From Thermoleophilia bacterium (GTDB lineage: Bacteria; Actinomycetota; Thermoleophilia; Gaiellales; Gaiellaceae), in assembly GCA_013362295.1 (NCBI GenBank), contig JABFWJ010000433.1, positions 1-8,882 of the forward strand: DNA of 8,882 nucleotides, given 5' to 3'. Within the stretch, counting starts at the first letter, position 1. Each line of letters opens with the position of its first letter. This document shows positions 1 through 5,371 of the stretch, piece after piece. The notes under the pieces are model-generated. The model did not search any database. It was not told the DNA's origin and saw only the letters and a list, made by a program, of their open reading frames with translations. The position numbers and the translations under genes are program-made.

Positions 1-411
1 GCGCGCGCCGTCGGGCTCGCCGTGGTGGCCGCCGGTGCCCTCGGCCTCTTCGTCTACTTCCTGGGCCTCGGAAGCCGCGAGGGCGATCCCCTGTCGACAC
101 TCACGGGTGCGCGCGTCGCGTCGCTCGCGCTGCTCGTCTCGGTCGCGACCGTGCGCCGCTCGAGCCTCCGCGCCCCGCGCTCGGCCCTCGGCGCGGTCGC
201 CGCCGTCGGCCTCGCCGACGTCGCTGCGAACACCCTGTTCGCGTTCGCGAGCGGCCACGGCCTCCTCGCCCTCGTGGCCGTGCTCGGCTCCCTTTATCCC
301 GTCCTCTCCGTCCTCCTCGCCCACGTCCTCCTCGGCGAGCGCCTGACGCGCCCGCAGCAAGCAGGAGTCGCCGTCGCCCTGGCCGGCGTGTGCGCGATCG
401 CCGCCGGCTGA
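1..411 (+). CDS. EamA/DMT-family transporter, C-terminal half (5' end outside window)
   Basis: The reading frame is open from the first base, so the gene starts upstream; 136 residues are visible, ending in TGA. The protein is very hydrophobic, with about five membrane segments: one at the start (AVGLAVVAAGALGLFVYFL), one after LTGARVASLALL, one around SALGAVAAVGLADVAANTLF, and the closing pair GLLALVAVLGSLYPVLSVLLAH and QQAGVAVALAGVCAIAAG. The stretch SLYPVLSVLLAHVLLGERLTRPQ before the last helix is typical of the second EamA domain of ten-helix drug/metabolite transporters in the cytoplasmic membrane. Known substrates of the family are varied (amino acids, metabolites, drugs), and nothing here identifies this one. 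The acyl-CoA genes downstream lie beyond a convergent gene and need not be related. Family call is confident; substrate is unknown. Confidence 0.85.
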   Translation, partial: ARAVGLAVVAAGALGLFVYFLGLGSREGDPLSTLTGARVASLALLVSVATVRRSSLRAPRSALGAVAAVGLADVAANTLFAFASGHGLLALVAVLGSLYPVLSVLLAHVLLGERLTRPQQAGVAVALAGVCAIAAG

Positions 412-413
412 CC

Positions 414-505
414 CGTCGTTTGGCGACGTTCGAGGCGCGGTTTGTCCCTGCTCAGCGACGATCTGTGGAGAGTTCGTCACACTTCCGTCACGTCGTTTGG
501 CGACG
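414..505. repeat. Duplicated 15-base hairpin sequence in a convergent gap
   Basis: CGTCGTTTGGCGACG occurs exactly twice, at 414-428 and 491-505, 77 bases apart. Each copy is itself an inverted repeat: a 5-bp CGTCG/CGACG stem around a TTTGG loop. The first copy begins two bases after the stop codon of the transporter. Between the copies lie two CGTCAC repeats, at 475-480 and 486-491, one helical turn (11 bases) apart. The gap of 412-537 separates two converging genes, so a terminator role is plausible, but the stems are short and no T-run follows. A protein-binding site or a remnant of a small dispersed repeat are alternatives. I see no gene in this gap. Confidence 0.6.
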
Positions 506-537
506 GGACCGGCCCTGAGCGGACGTGTCTTTGGGGC

Positions 538-1203
538 CTAGCGTTCGTCGAGCCACGCTTTCAGGTCCGCCCAGAGATCCTCCATCGTGGTCGTGCGCGC
601 GGGGTGGAGTGGGTCATACGGGATGTAGTTGACGGTGCGGACGATCCAGCCGCTCTCCCCTGGCGGTTCGGACGAGTAGTCGAGGACGTTGATGCACGCG
701 GGCGCTTGCTCGAAGTTGCCGAAGTAGGTGCGCCCGCCGGCGAGCGCATGCGAGATGAGGATGCGGTTGACGCCTCCGTGGAAAATCCCGAGCGCCGTTT
801 CCCACTCCTCGGTGAGCAGGCGCTCGAAGGCCGGGAGGACGCGGTCGAGCGCTTCGCCGAGCGACTCGCCGCCGAGAAACCGGGCCTCCTCGTCGCGGAC
901 CTGGAGCGAGCCGACGAACGCCTGCTCGCGCTCCTCGGGCGGGATGGCGTCCAGCCGCCCGCCCCGCCACTCGTCGAATGCGTCCAGCCGCAGCGGCTCC
1001 GCTCCGGGCGCGACCACGGACGCGGTCTCGAGCGTGCGCGGCAGCGAGCTCGTCACCACCAGATCGAACCGAACGTCCTCGAGCGCGCGATGAGCGGCCG
1101 CCGCCTGCTCGAGCCCGCGCTCGGTCAGCCGCACGACCTCGGGATCGCGCTCGCCGACGTACGAGACCTCGGCATGCCGCATCAGATACAGACGTCTCCG
1201 CAC
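538..1203 (-). CDS. Histidine phosphatase (phosphoglycerate mutase-like) family protein
   Basis: With the GTG start at 1203 the protein has 221 residues, normal for the family. It opens directly with strand beta-1 and the phosphohistidine motif RRRLYLMRHAEV (Arg9, His10, with Ala-Glu in place of the usual Gly-Glu). Other active-site positions are present: TSSLPRTLETA (Arg56), DEWRGG (Glu78) and FHGGVNRILI (His142). The family removes phosphate from small molecules or proteins through a phosphohistidine intermediate; the true substrate cannot be read from the sequence. A TTG at 1221 is an alternative start adding six residues, and the frame stays open to 1296, but that extension is Arg/Pro-rich and unlike the family. 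The gene is divergent from an APH-type kinase only 35 bases away, which suggests linked roles. It converges on the transporter gene. Family call is strong; function is open. Confidence 0.88.
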   Translation of the reverse strand: MRRRLYLMRHAEVSYVGERDPEVVRLTERGLEQAAAAHRALEDVRFDLVVTSSLPRTLETASVVAPGAEPLRLDAFDEWRGGRLDAIPPEEREQAFVGSLQVRDEEARFLGGESLGEALDRVLPAFERLLTEEWETALGIFHGGVNRILISHALAGGRTYFGNFEQAPACINVLDYSSEPPGESGWIVRTVNYIPYDPLHPARTTTMEDLWADLKAWLDER

Positions 1204-1211
1204 CGGTGCAG

Positions 1212-1217
1212 AGCATC
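1212..1217 (-). promoter_or_regulatory. Possible -10 element of the histidine phosphatase
   Basis: Read on the minus strand this is GATGCT, which keeps the A and T at the second and last positions of the actinobacterial TANNNT -10 pattern. It ends eight bases before the GTG start at 1203. A second copy of the same hexamer lies at 1227-1232, also on the minus strand, five bases before the alternative TTG start at 1221. No convincing Shine-Dalgarno sequence precedes either start, so leaderless transcription would fit. The match is weak on its own and is offered mainly because of the arrangement around it. Confidence 0.3.
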
Positions 1218-1225
1218 TCAAGGCA

Positions 1226-1231
1226 TAGCAT
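1226..1231 (+). promoter_or_regulatory. Likely -10 element (TAGCAT) of the phosphotransferase, leaderless
   Basis: TAGCAT matches the TANNNT -10 pattern of actinobacteria and ends seven bases before the GTG start at 1239. Transcription would thus begin at or next to the start codon, which agrees with the absence of a Shine-Dalgarno sequence. The hexamer lies inside a 12-base sequence, CATAGCATCGCA (1224-1235), that is repeated exactly in front of the LLM oxidoreductase gene. No clear -35 element was found. Confidence 0.55.
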
Positions 1232-1238
1232 CGCAGCG

Positions 1239-2267
1239 GTGGCGACCAAGGCACCGCTGCTGATCCTGGAGAACGTCGAGGCCTTTCTCGACGCACACGG
1301 CCTCGGCTCCGGTGCGGTCACGGCGAGCAGGATCGGCGACGGCGGCGGCTCCAACTTCACCTTCCTCCTCGAACGCGGCGGCGAGCGGTTCGTCTTGCGC
1401 CGCCCGCCTCGTCCTCCGCTCCCGCCGTCGGCGCACGACATGGTGCGCGAGGCCCGCCTGCAGACCGCGATCCGCGCCGCGGCGTTCGAGCGCCTCGCGG
1501 AGATCGTCGCCGTGTGCGAGGACGAGAGCGTGATCGGCGTCCCGTTCTACGTCATGCGCTTCCTCGAGGGACACGTGATCACGCACGAGCTGCCGGTCGG
1601 TCTCGAGTCGGAGGAATCGCGCTTCGCACTTGGCCTGGATCTCGTCGACACGCTCGTCGAGATCCACGAGGCGCGCGGGCCGGAGCTCGAAGCGTTCGCC
1701 CGGCCCGGCTCGTACCTCGAGCGACAGGTGAAGCGCTTCGCGCAGCTCTGGGAGATCAACCAGACGCGCGAGATCGCCGCCGTCGACGAGGTCGGGCGCT
1801 TCCTCGCCGACAACGTCCCGGAGCCGTTCCGCCCGGCGGTCGTGCACGGCGACTACCGCCTCGGGAACATGATGGTGTCGCCGGACGACCCGACGCGCAT
1901 CGTCGCGGTGCTCGACTGGGAGATGGGCGCGATCGGCGATCCGCGCGCCGACGTCGGCTACCTGCTCGCGACCTACAGCGAGCCGGACGGCCGCGCCAGC
2001 GCGCTCGGCTCGTCGCCGGTGACGGCCGAGCCCGGCTTTCCGTCGCGCGCACAGCTCGTCGAGCGCTACGCGGAGCGCAGCGGGCGCGACGTACAGCCGC
2101 TCGCCTGGTTCGAAGGGCTCGCGCTCTGGAAGGCCGCGGTGTTCTGCGAGGCGATCTACGGCCGCTACGTACGCGGCGAGCTCGGAGAGGAGGACACGCG
2201 CGCCGCGCTCTTCGAGCACGCCGTCCCGCTGCTCGCCGAGACCGCGCTCGAGACGGTAAGCCTCTAG
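1239..2267 (+). CDS. APH-fold phosphotransferase (ACAD10/11- and LvaA-type acyl-CoA kinase candidate)
   Basis: The protein has 342 residues from the GTG at 1239. It shows the aminoglycoside phosphotransferase/choline kinase fold: a glycine-rich loop GDGGGSN (33-39), FVLRRPP (51-57) at the beta-3 strand, the linker VPFYVMRFLEGHV (101-113), the catalytic loop VVHGDYRLGNMM (201-212; Asp205 as base, Asn210) and the metal-binding VLDWEMGAIGDPRADVGYLL (Asp226). HGDYRLGN plus LDWE..xGDPxAD is typical of phosphotransferases found next to acyl-CoA dehydrogenases, not of antibiotic-resistance enzymes. Known relatives (the kinase domains of ACAD10/ACAD11, and LvaA) phosphorylate 4-hydroxyacyl-CoA; a similar role here is inferred. 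The start was chosen because the upstream in-frame extension is Arg/Pro-rich antisense sequence of the phosphatase gene and because a -10 element sits seven bases before this GTG. Its last four bases (CTAG) are shared with the end of the opposing LLM gene. Confidence 0.9.
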   Translation: MATKAPLLILENVEAFLDAHGLGSGAVTASRIGDGGGSNFTFLLERGGERFVLRRPPRPPLPPSAHDMVREARLQTAIRAAAFERLAEIVAVCEDESVIGVPFYVMRFLEGHVITHELPVGLESEESRFALGLDLVDTLVEIHEARGPELEAFARPGSYLERQVKRFAQLWEINQTREIAAVDEVGRFLADNVPEPFRPAVVHGDYRLGNMMVSPDDPTRIVAVLDWEMGAIGDPRADVGYLLATYSEPDGRASALGSSPVTAEPGFPSRAQLVERYAERSGRDVQPLAWFEGLALWKAAVFCEAIYGRYVRGELGEEDTRAALFEHAVPLLAETALETVSL

Positions 2268-3262
2268 CTGACCGCCACCGCGACGCCGCGGAGGGTCGCG
2301 GCGTCGCGCGTCGAGACGAGCAGGGTCGTCGCGCCGCTCTCCCGCCAGGCCGCGAGCCGGTCGCGGATCCGCTCGACCGGGCCGACGAGCGCGACCTCGT
2401 CGACGAAGGCATCAGGCACCTTCGTCGCCGCCTCGCGCTGGTGGCCGTCGAGGAAGAGGTCCTGGATCTCCCGCGCCTCCGCCTCGTAGCCGTAGCGCGT
2501 GAAGAGGTCGTTGTAGAAGTTCTTGCCGCGCGCGCCCATGCCGCCGATATAGAACGAGTAGTACTCCTTGAGCATCGCCCGCGCGGAGTCGACGTCGTCC
2601 GTCACGATCGCCGGCGCGGTTGCGGCGACGTCGAAGCCTTCGCGCGCGCGCTCGACCGGGAACACCGAACGCGCCTGCTCCGGCGACCAGAAGATCGGCA
2701 GCCAGCCGTCCGCGATCTCGAACGCCTGCTCGACCGCCCTGGGGCCGATCGCGGCGAGATAGATCGGGATCTCCGGGCGCAACGGCCGGGCCATCAGCTT
2801 CAGCGGCTTGCCGAGGCCCGTCCCTCCCCGGACCGGGATGTCGTAGTGCTCGCCGTGATGCTCGAGGCGCTCGCGGCGCAGGATCGTGCGCACGATCTCG
2901 ACGTACTCGCGGGTCTTCCCGAGCGGCCTGCCCCACTCCTGACCGTGCCAGCCCTCGACCACCTGCGGGCCGGACGTGCCGAGCCCCATCAGGAAGCGGC
3001 CGCCCGACAGCATGTCGAGCGTCGCGGCCGTCATGGCGGCGTTCGCGGGCGAGCGGCCCGGCAGCTGCATGATCGCGGTGCCGAGCTTCAACGTGGTCGT
3101 CTGCGCGCCGAGCCACGCAAGCGGCGTGATCGCGTCCACACCCCACGCCTCGGCCGCCCACGCCGACTCGTAGCCGAGTGACTCCGCCTCGCGGGCCAGC
3201 TCGAGCAGCTCGAGAGGGTTCGTGCCCGGCTGCGCGTAGCCCATGTAGAAGCCGAGCCGCAT
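2264..3262 (-). CDS. LLM class F420-dependent oxidoreductase
   Basis: The 332-residue protein starts MRLGFYMGYAQPG and carries the usual marks of the luciferase-like (TIM-barrel) F420 family: YESAWAAEAWGVDAITPLAWLGAQT (31-55), LKLGTAIMQLPGRSPANAAMTAATLDMLSGGRFLMGLGTSGPQVVEGWHG (58-107), PIYLAAIGPRAVEQAFEIADGWLPI (166-190) and YYSFYIGGMGARGKNFY (234-250). It closely resembles mycobacterial LLM proteins that act in the cytoplasm with deazaflavin F420, although FMN use cannot be excluded; the substrate is unknown. The ATG at 3262 is preferred because upstream residues are not family-like and a TAGCAT -10 element lies eight bases before it; there is no Shine-Dalgarno sequence. It sits between the kinase and the acyl-CoA dehydrogenase on the opposite strand and shares the kinase's 12-base promoter sequence. 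Its stop codon overlaps the kinase stop. A 12-bp hairpin lies within its last codons. Confidence 0.92.
   Translation of the reverse strand: MRLGFYMGYAQPGTNPLELLELAREAESLGYESAWAAEAWGVDAITPLAWLGAQTTTLKLGTAIMQLPGRSPANAAMTAATLDMLSGGRFLMGLGTSGPQVVEGWHGQEWGRPLGKTREYVEIVRTILRRERLEHHGEHYDIPVRGGTGLGKPLKLMARPLRPEIPIYLAAIGPRAVEQAFEIADGWLPIFWSPEQARSVFPVERAREGFDVAATAPAIVTDDVDSARAMLKEYYSFYIGGMGARGKNFYNDLFTRYGYEAEAREIQDLFLDGHQREAATKVPDAFVDEVALVGPVERIRDRLAAWRESGATTLLVSTRDAATLRGVAVAVS
2279..2308 (+). terminator. Perfect 12-bp hairpin, likely terminator of the phosphotransferase
   Basis: CGCGACGCCGCG (2279-2290) pairs without mismatch with CGCGGCGTCGCG (2297-2308) around the six-base loop GAGGGT. The stem begins 11 bases after the phosphotransferase stop codon and lies inside the last codons of the opposing LLM gene. 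No T-run follows, as is common for hairpin-only terminators in GC-rich bacteria. Being symmetrical, it would also form at the 3' end of the LLM transcript just before its stop codon. The pairing is seen directly; the terminator role is inferred. Confidence 0.6.
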
Positions 3263-3269
3263 CAAATGC

Positions 3270-3275
3270 GATGCT
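3270..3275 (+). promoter_or_regulatory. Possible -10 element of the acyl-CoA dehydrogenase
   Basis: GATGCT keeps the A and T of the TANNNT pattern and ends six bases before the ATG at 3282, the spacing expected for a leaderless transcript. It is the only hexamer of this pattern in the gap on the plus strand, and it directly abuts the other candidate ATG at 3276. It is offset by one base from the minus-strand -10 of the LLM gene, so the two promoters would occupy nearly the same DNA. Confidence 0.35.
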
Positions 3276-3276
3276 A
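3271..3276 (-). promoter_or_regulatory. Likely -10 element (TAGCAT) of the LLM oxidoreductase, leaderless
   Basis: On the minus strand this reads TAGCAT and ends eight bases before the ATG at 3262, so the transcript would start at or very near the start codon. It lies in the 12-base sequence CATAGCATCGCA (3267-3278 on the minus strand) that is also found in front of the phosphotransferase gene, at nearly the same distance from the start codon. No Shine-Dalgarno sequence is present. Confidence 0.55.
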
Positions 3277-3281
3277 TGTCA

Positions 3282-4484
3282 ATGACGACCGCGGCCTGGG
3301 CACCTCCGACCGAGCGGCTCGGCCAGGTCCGCGCGTTCATGTCGGAGCGCGTTCTTCCCAACGAGCACCTCCTCGACCGCGAGGACGACGAGGCCGAGGC
3401 ACTCGTCGCGGAACTGCAGGACGAGGTGCGCGAGCTCGGACTGTGGGCGCCGCACGTGCCACCCGAGGCGGGCGGCACCGGCACCGGCTTCCTGGACTAC
3501 GCGTACCTGAACGAACAGATCGGGCTGACAGTCTGGGGCCAGCTGATCTTCGGCTGCCAGGCGCCCGACGCCGGCAACGCCGAGATCCTCCACCTGTTCG
3601 GGACCGAAGACCAGAAGGCGCGCTGGCTGTACCCGCTCGTCGCGGGGCAGGTGCGCTCCTTCTTCTCGATGACGGAGCCCGAGGTGCCGGGCTCCGATCC
3701 GACCACGCTGCGCACCCGCGCCGTCCGCGACGGCGACGACTGGGTGATCGACGGGCACAAGTGGTTCTCCTCAGGCGCCGAAGGCGCTGCGTTCGGGATC
3801 GTGATGGCGGTCACCGACCCCGACGCCGCCCCCCACGGGCGCGCCACGCAGATCATCGTTCCCGTCGAGACGGCCGGCGTCGAGATCGTGCGGCCCGTCC
3901 CGGTGATGGGCCACGTCGGCCGTGGGTGGTCGACCCACTGCGAGGTCCGCTACACCGGCGTCCGCGTCCCCCTCGTGAACACGCTCGGCACCGAGGGAGC
4001 GGGCTTCCTGATCGCGCAGAAGCGCCTCGGCCCGGGCCGGATCCACCACGTCATGCGCTGGCTCGCGCAGATGCAGCGCGCGTTCGACCTGATGTGCCGC
4101 TACTCGCTCGAGCGCGAGACGTTCGGAGAGCCGCTGGCACGGAAGCAGACGGTGCAGAACTGGATCGCCGACAGCTACGCGGAGATCCAGGCCTGCCGGT
4201 TCATGACGCTCGACGCCGCGCACAAGATCGACGGCGGCGACGAGGCGCGCGTCGAGGTCTCCGCGATCAAGTTCTTCGCCGCGAAGGTCCTGAACGACGT
4301 CATCGACCGGGCGATTCAGGTGCACGGGGCGAAGGGCCTGACCGACGAGACCCCGCTCGCGCACATGGCGACGATGGCGCGCGCCGGCCGAATCTACGAC
4401 GGGCCCGACGAGGTCCACCGCCAGGTCGTCGCAAAACGCATCCTGAAGGCGTTTGCAAACGGCGAAGGGTGGCAGTTCTCCTAG
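3282..4484 (+). CDS. Acyl-CoA dehydrogenase family protein (ACAD10/11-like)
   Basis: The protein has 400 residues, the normal length, with the N-terminal helical domain, the beta domain with FAD/substrate motifs FFSMTEPEVPGSDPTT (127-142) and WVIDGHKWFSSGA (154-166), and the C-terminal helical bundle with RETFGEPLARKQTVQNWIAD (278-297) and IQVHGAKGLTDETPLA (345-360). Where many family members carry the catalytic Glu in a YEGT-type sequence, this one has IYDGPDEVHR (371-380), with Asp373. DGPDEVH is, from memory, characteristic of ACAD10/ACAD11-like enzymes. Cytoplasmic FAD-dependent oxidation, or elimination of a phosphorylated hydroxyacyl-CoA, is expected. The ATG at 3282 is preferred over the in-frame ATG at 3276 because a -10-like hexamer abuts the latter; the two starts differ by two residues. 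No Shine-Dalgarno sequence is visible. The YqgE gene follows one base after the stop. Confidence 0.92.
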   Translation: MTTAAWAPPTERLGQVRAFMSERVLPNEHLLDREDDEAEALVAELQDEVRELGLWAPHVPPEAGGTGTGFLDYAYLNEQIGLTVWGQLIFGCQAPDAGNAEILHLFGTEDQKARWLYPLVAGQVRSFFSMTEPEVPGSDPTTLRTRAVRDGDDWVIDGHKWFSSGAEGAAFGIVMAVTDPDAAPHGRATQIIVPVETAGVEIVRPVPVMGHVGRGWSTHCEVRYTGVRVPLVNTLGTEGAGFLIAQKRLGPGRIHHVMRWLAQMQRAFDLMCRYSLERETFGEPLARKQTVQNWIADSYAEIQACRFMTLDAAHKIDGGDEARVEVSAIKFFAAKVLNDVIDRAIQVHGAKGLTDETPLAHMATMARAGRIYDGPDEVHRQVVAKRILKAFANGEGWQFS

Positions 4485-4485
4485 G

Positions 4486-5025
4486 GTGAATTCGCTCCAG
4501 GGCAAGCTGCTCGTCTCGTCGCCCAGCCTCATCGACCCGAACTTCCGCAAGACGGTCGTCCTCGTCGCGCACCACGACGACGAAGGCGCCATGGGGCTCG
4601 TGCTCAGCCGACCGTCCGACGTCGCAGCTGCAGACGCCGTGCCGCTGCTCGACGGGTTGCCGGGAGCGAACGACCCGGTGTTCGTCGGCGGCCCGGTTCA
4701 GCCCGAGGCGTTCATCGTGCTCGCAGAGTTCGAGGACGTCGACCAGGCCGCCGCGCCGATCATGGGCGGCCTCGGCTTCATGCCCGCGGACACCGAGCCC
4801 GACGACCTGGGGATCAAGCGCATGCGGCTCTTCGCCGGCTACTCGGGCTGGGGCGCGGGCCAGCTCGAGGCGGAGCTGGACGAACCGTCATGGATCATCG
4901 TCGACGCCGAGCCGGACGACGCATTCGCCGACGACCCGGATGAGCTGTGGCGGACCGTGCTGCACCGGAAGGGCGGCCCGTTCTCCCTGATGGAGAACAT
5001 GCCGTTCGACCCCGGCTTGAACTGA
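4486..5025 (+). CDS. yqgE: YqgE/AlgH family protein
   Basis: The 179-residue protein starts with MNSLQGKLLVSSPSLIDPNFRKTVVLVAHHDDEGAMGLVLSRP, the standard opening of YqgE/AlgH (UPF0301). It continues with VFVGGPVQPEAF (66-76) and the family signature LFAGYSGWGAGQLEAEL (115-131), then WIIVDAEPDDAF (136-147). Length is typical. The biochemical role of the family is not settled; AlgH was named for an effect on alginate genes in Pseudomonas. The GTG start at 4486 lies one base after the acyl-CoA dehydrogenase stop, and the family sequence begins right there, so an upstream TTG at 4453 in the same frame is rejected. The spacing implies co-transcription and probably coupled translation with the dehydrogenase, though a shared function is not implied. 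It converges with the DUF4242 gene, with two bases between the stop codons. Confidence 0.93.
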   Translation: MNSLQGKLLVSSPSLIDPNFRKTVVLVAHHDDEGAMGLVLSRPSDVAAADAVPLLDGLPGANDPVFVGGPVQPEAFIVLAEFEDVDQAAAPIMGGLGFMPADTEPDDLGIKRMRLFAGYSGWGAGQLEAELDEPSWIIVDAEPDDAFADDPDELWRTVLHRKGGPFSLMENMPFDPGLN

Positions 5026-5026
5026 G

Positions 5027-5040
5027 GTCAGGCCTCTGAC
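5027..5040. terminator. Small hairpin at convergent gene ends, weak terminator candidate
   Basis: GTCAG (5027-5031) pairs with CTGAC (5036-5040) around the loop GCCT, just after the YqgE stop and covering the end of the DUF4242 gene on the other strand. An alternative 4-bp stem, GAGG/CCTC, overlaps it. The stem is short and no T-run follows, so this is only a weak candidate. Confidence 0.25.
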
Positions 5041-5327
5041 GGAACCGGATCGGGCCGCACGATCACCGTATCGGCGACCTCGACGATCTCCGTCACCGGC
5101 AGGTCGGCCCGCTCCGCGTGCTCGCGAATCTTCTCCGGGCTGGTCGCCTGGTAGATGCAGACCGTCCCGAGTCCACCGTCCTCGGGCTCGGCCATCACGT
5201 AGCTGCGGATCCAGCGGATGTCGTCGGACATCTCGTCGTCACCGACGGCGGACGACCTGGCGGCTGCTGCCTGCAGGTCTTCCGGGGTGCGCCAGCCGCC
5301 GCGGCGCAGGATCACGTATGTGTTCAT
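5028..5327 (-). CDS. DUF4242 domain protein (SCO4226-like small protein)
   Basis: This 99-residue protein reads MNTYVILRRGGWRTPEDLQ, followed by the DUF4242 core DDIRWIRSYVMAEPEDGGLGTVCIYQATSPEKIREHAERADLPVTEIVEV (35-84). The family is a small ferredoxin-like alpha/beta fold; one member, Streptomyces SCO4226, has been described as a nickel-binding protein. No cysteine/histidine cluster is obvious here, and metal binding should not be assumed. There is no signal peptide, so it is probably cytoplasmic. Unlike the divergent genes to its left, it has a strong Shine-Dalgarno sequence and its own candidate promoter, and it is separated by 44 bases from the end of the operon upstream, so it may be expressed separately. 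The ATG at 5327 is fixed by that Shine-Dalgarno. Confidence 0.85.
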   Translation of the reverse strand: MNTYVILRRGGWRTPEDLQAAAARSSAVGDDEMSDDIRWIRSYVMAEPEDGGLGTVCIYQATSPEKIREHAERADLPVTEIVEVADTVIVRPDPVPSEA

Positions 5328-5333
5328 GCGGTT

Positions 5334-5339
5334 CCTCCT
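5334..5339 (-). promoter_or_regulatory. Strong Shine-Dalgarno of the DUF4242 gene
   Basis: On the minus strand AGGAGG lies six bases before the ATG at 5327. It is a full match to the 16S anti-Shine-Dalgarno and decides the start codon. It contrasts with the divergent genes at 1203-1239 and 3262-3282, which have none. Confidence 0.75.
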
Positions 5340-5360
5340 AGGTGGATTGCGTCCGATTGC

Positions 5361-5366
5361 ACTTTA
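5361..5366 (-). promoter_or_regulatory. Possible -10 element (TAAAGT) of the DUF4242 gene
   Basis: Minus-strand TAAAGT fits the TANNNT pattern and sits in the 44-base gap between the SDR stop and the DUF4242 start. It would give a leader of roughly 25-30 bases that contains the Shine-Dalgarno. No clear -35 element was found; read-through from the upstream operon is also possible. Confidence 0.35.
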
Positions 5367-5371
5367 CGGGC

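Noticed and set aside
442..1263. Long plus-strand open frame opposite the histidine phosphatase
   Set aside because: It is antisense to a gene with a complete active site; its translation has no recognisable domain and reflects the high GC content.
1218..2219. Minus-strand open frame of 333 codons opposite the kinase
   Set aside because: It is the mirror of kinase codons, with no family features; the kinase motifs on the plus strand are clear.
1239..2267. APH-fold gene as an antibiotic-resistance phosphotransferase
   Set aside because: Motif wording and the acyl-CoA dehydrogenase neighbour fit the acyl-CoA-linked group; nothing else suggests resistance.
1514..3181. Plus-strand open frame of 555 codons across the kinase and LLM genes
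   Set aside because: The translation is very rich in Arg and Ala, and the frame overlaps two well-recognised proteins in other frames.
3277..3282. Minus-strand TTGACA next to the LLM start as a -35 element
   Set aside because: It overlaps the first base of TAGCAT, and the position 17 bases downstream falls inside the LLM coding sequence with no -10 match.
3266..4489. Second plus-strand open frame of similar length over the acyl-CoA dehydrogenase
   Set aside because: It encodes an Arg/Pro-rich sequence; the overlapping frame from 3276/3282 matches acyl-CoA dehydrogenase along its full length.
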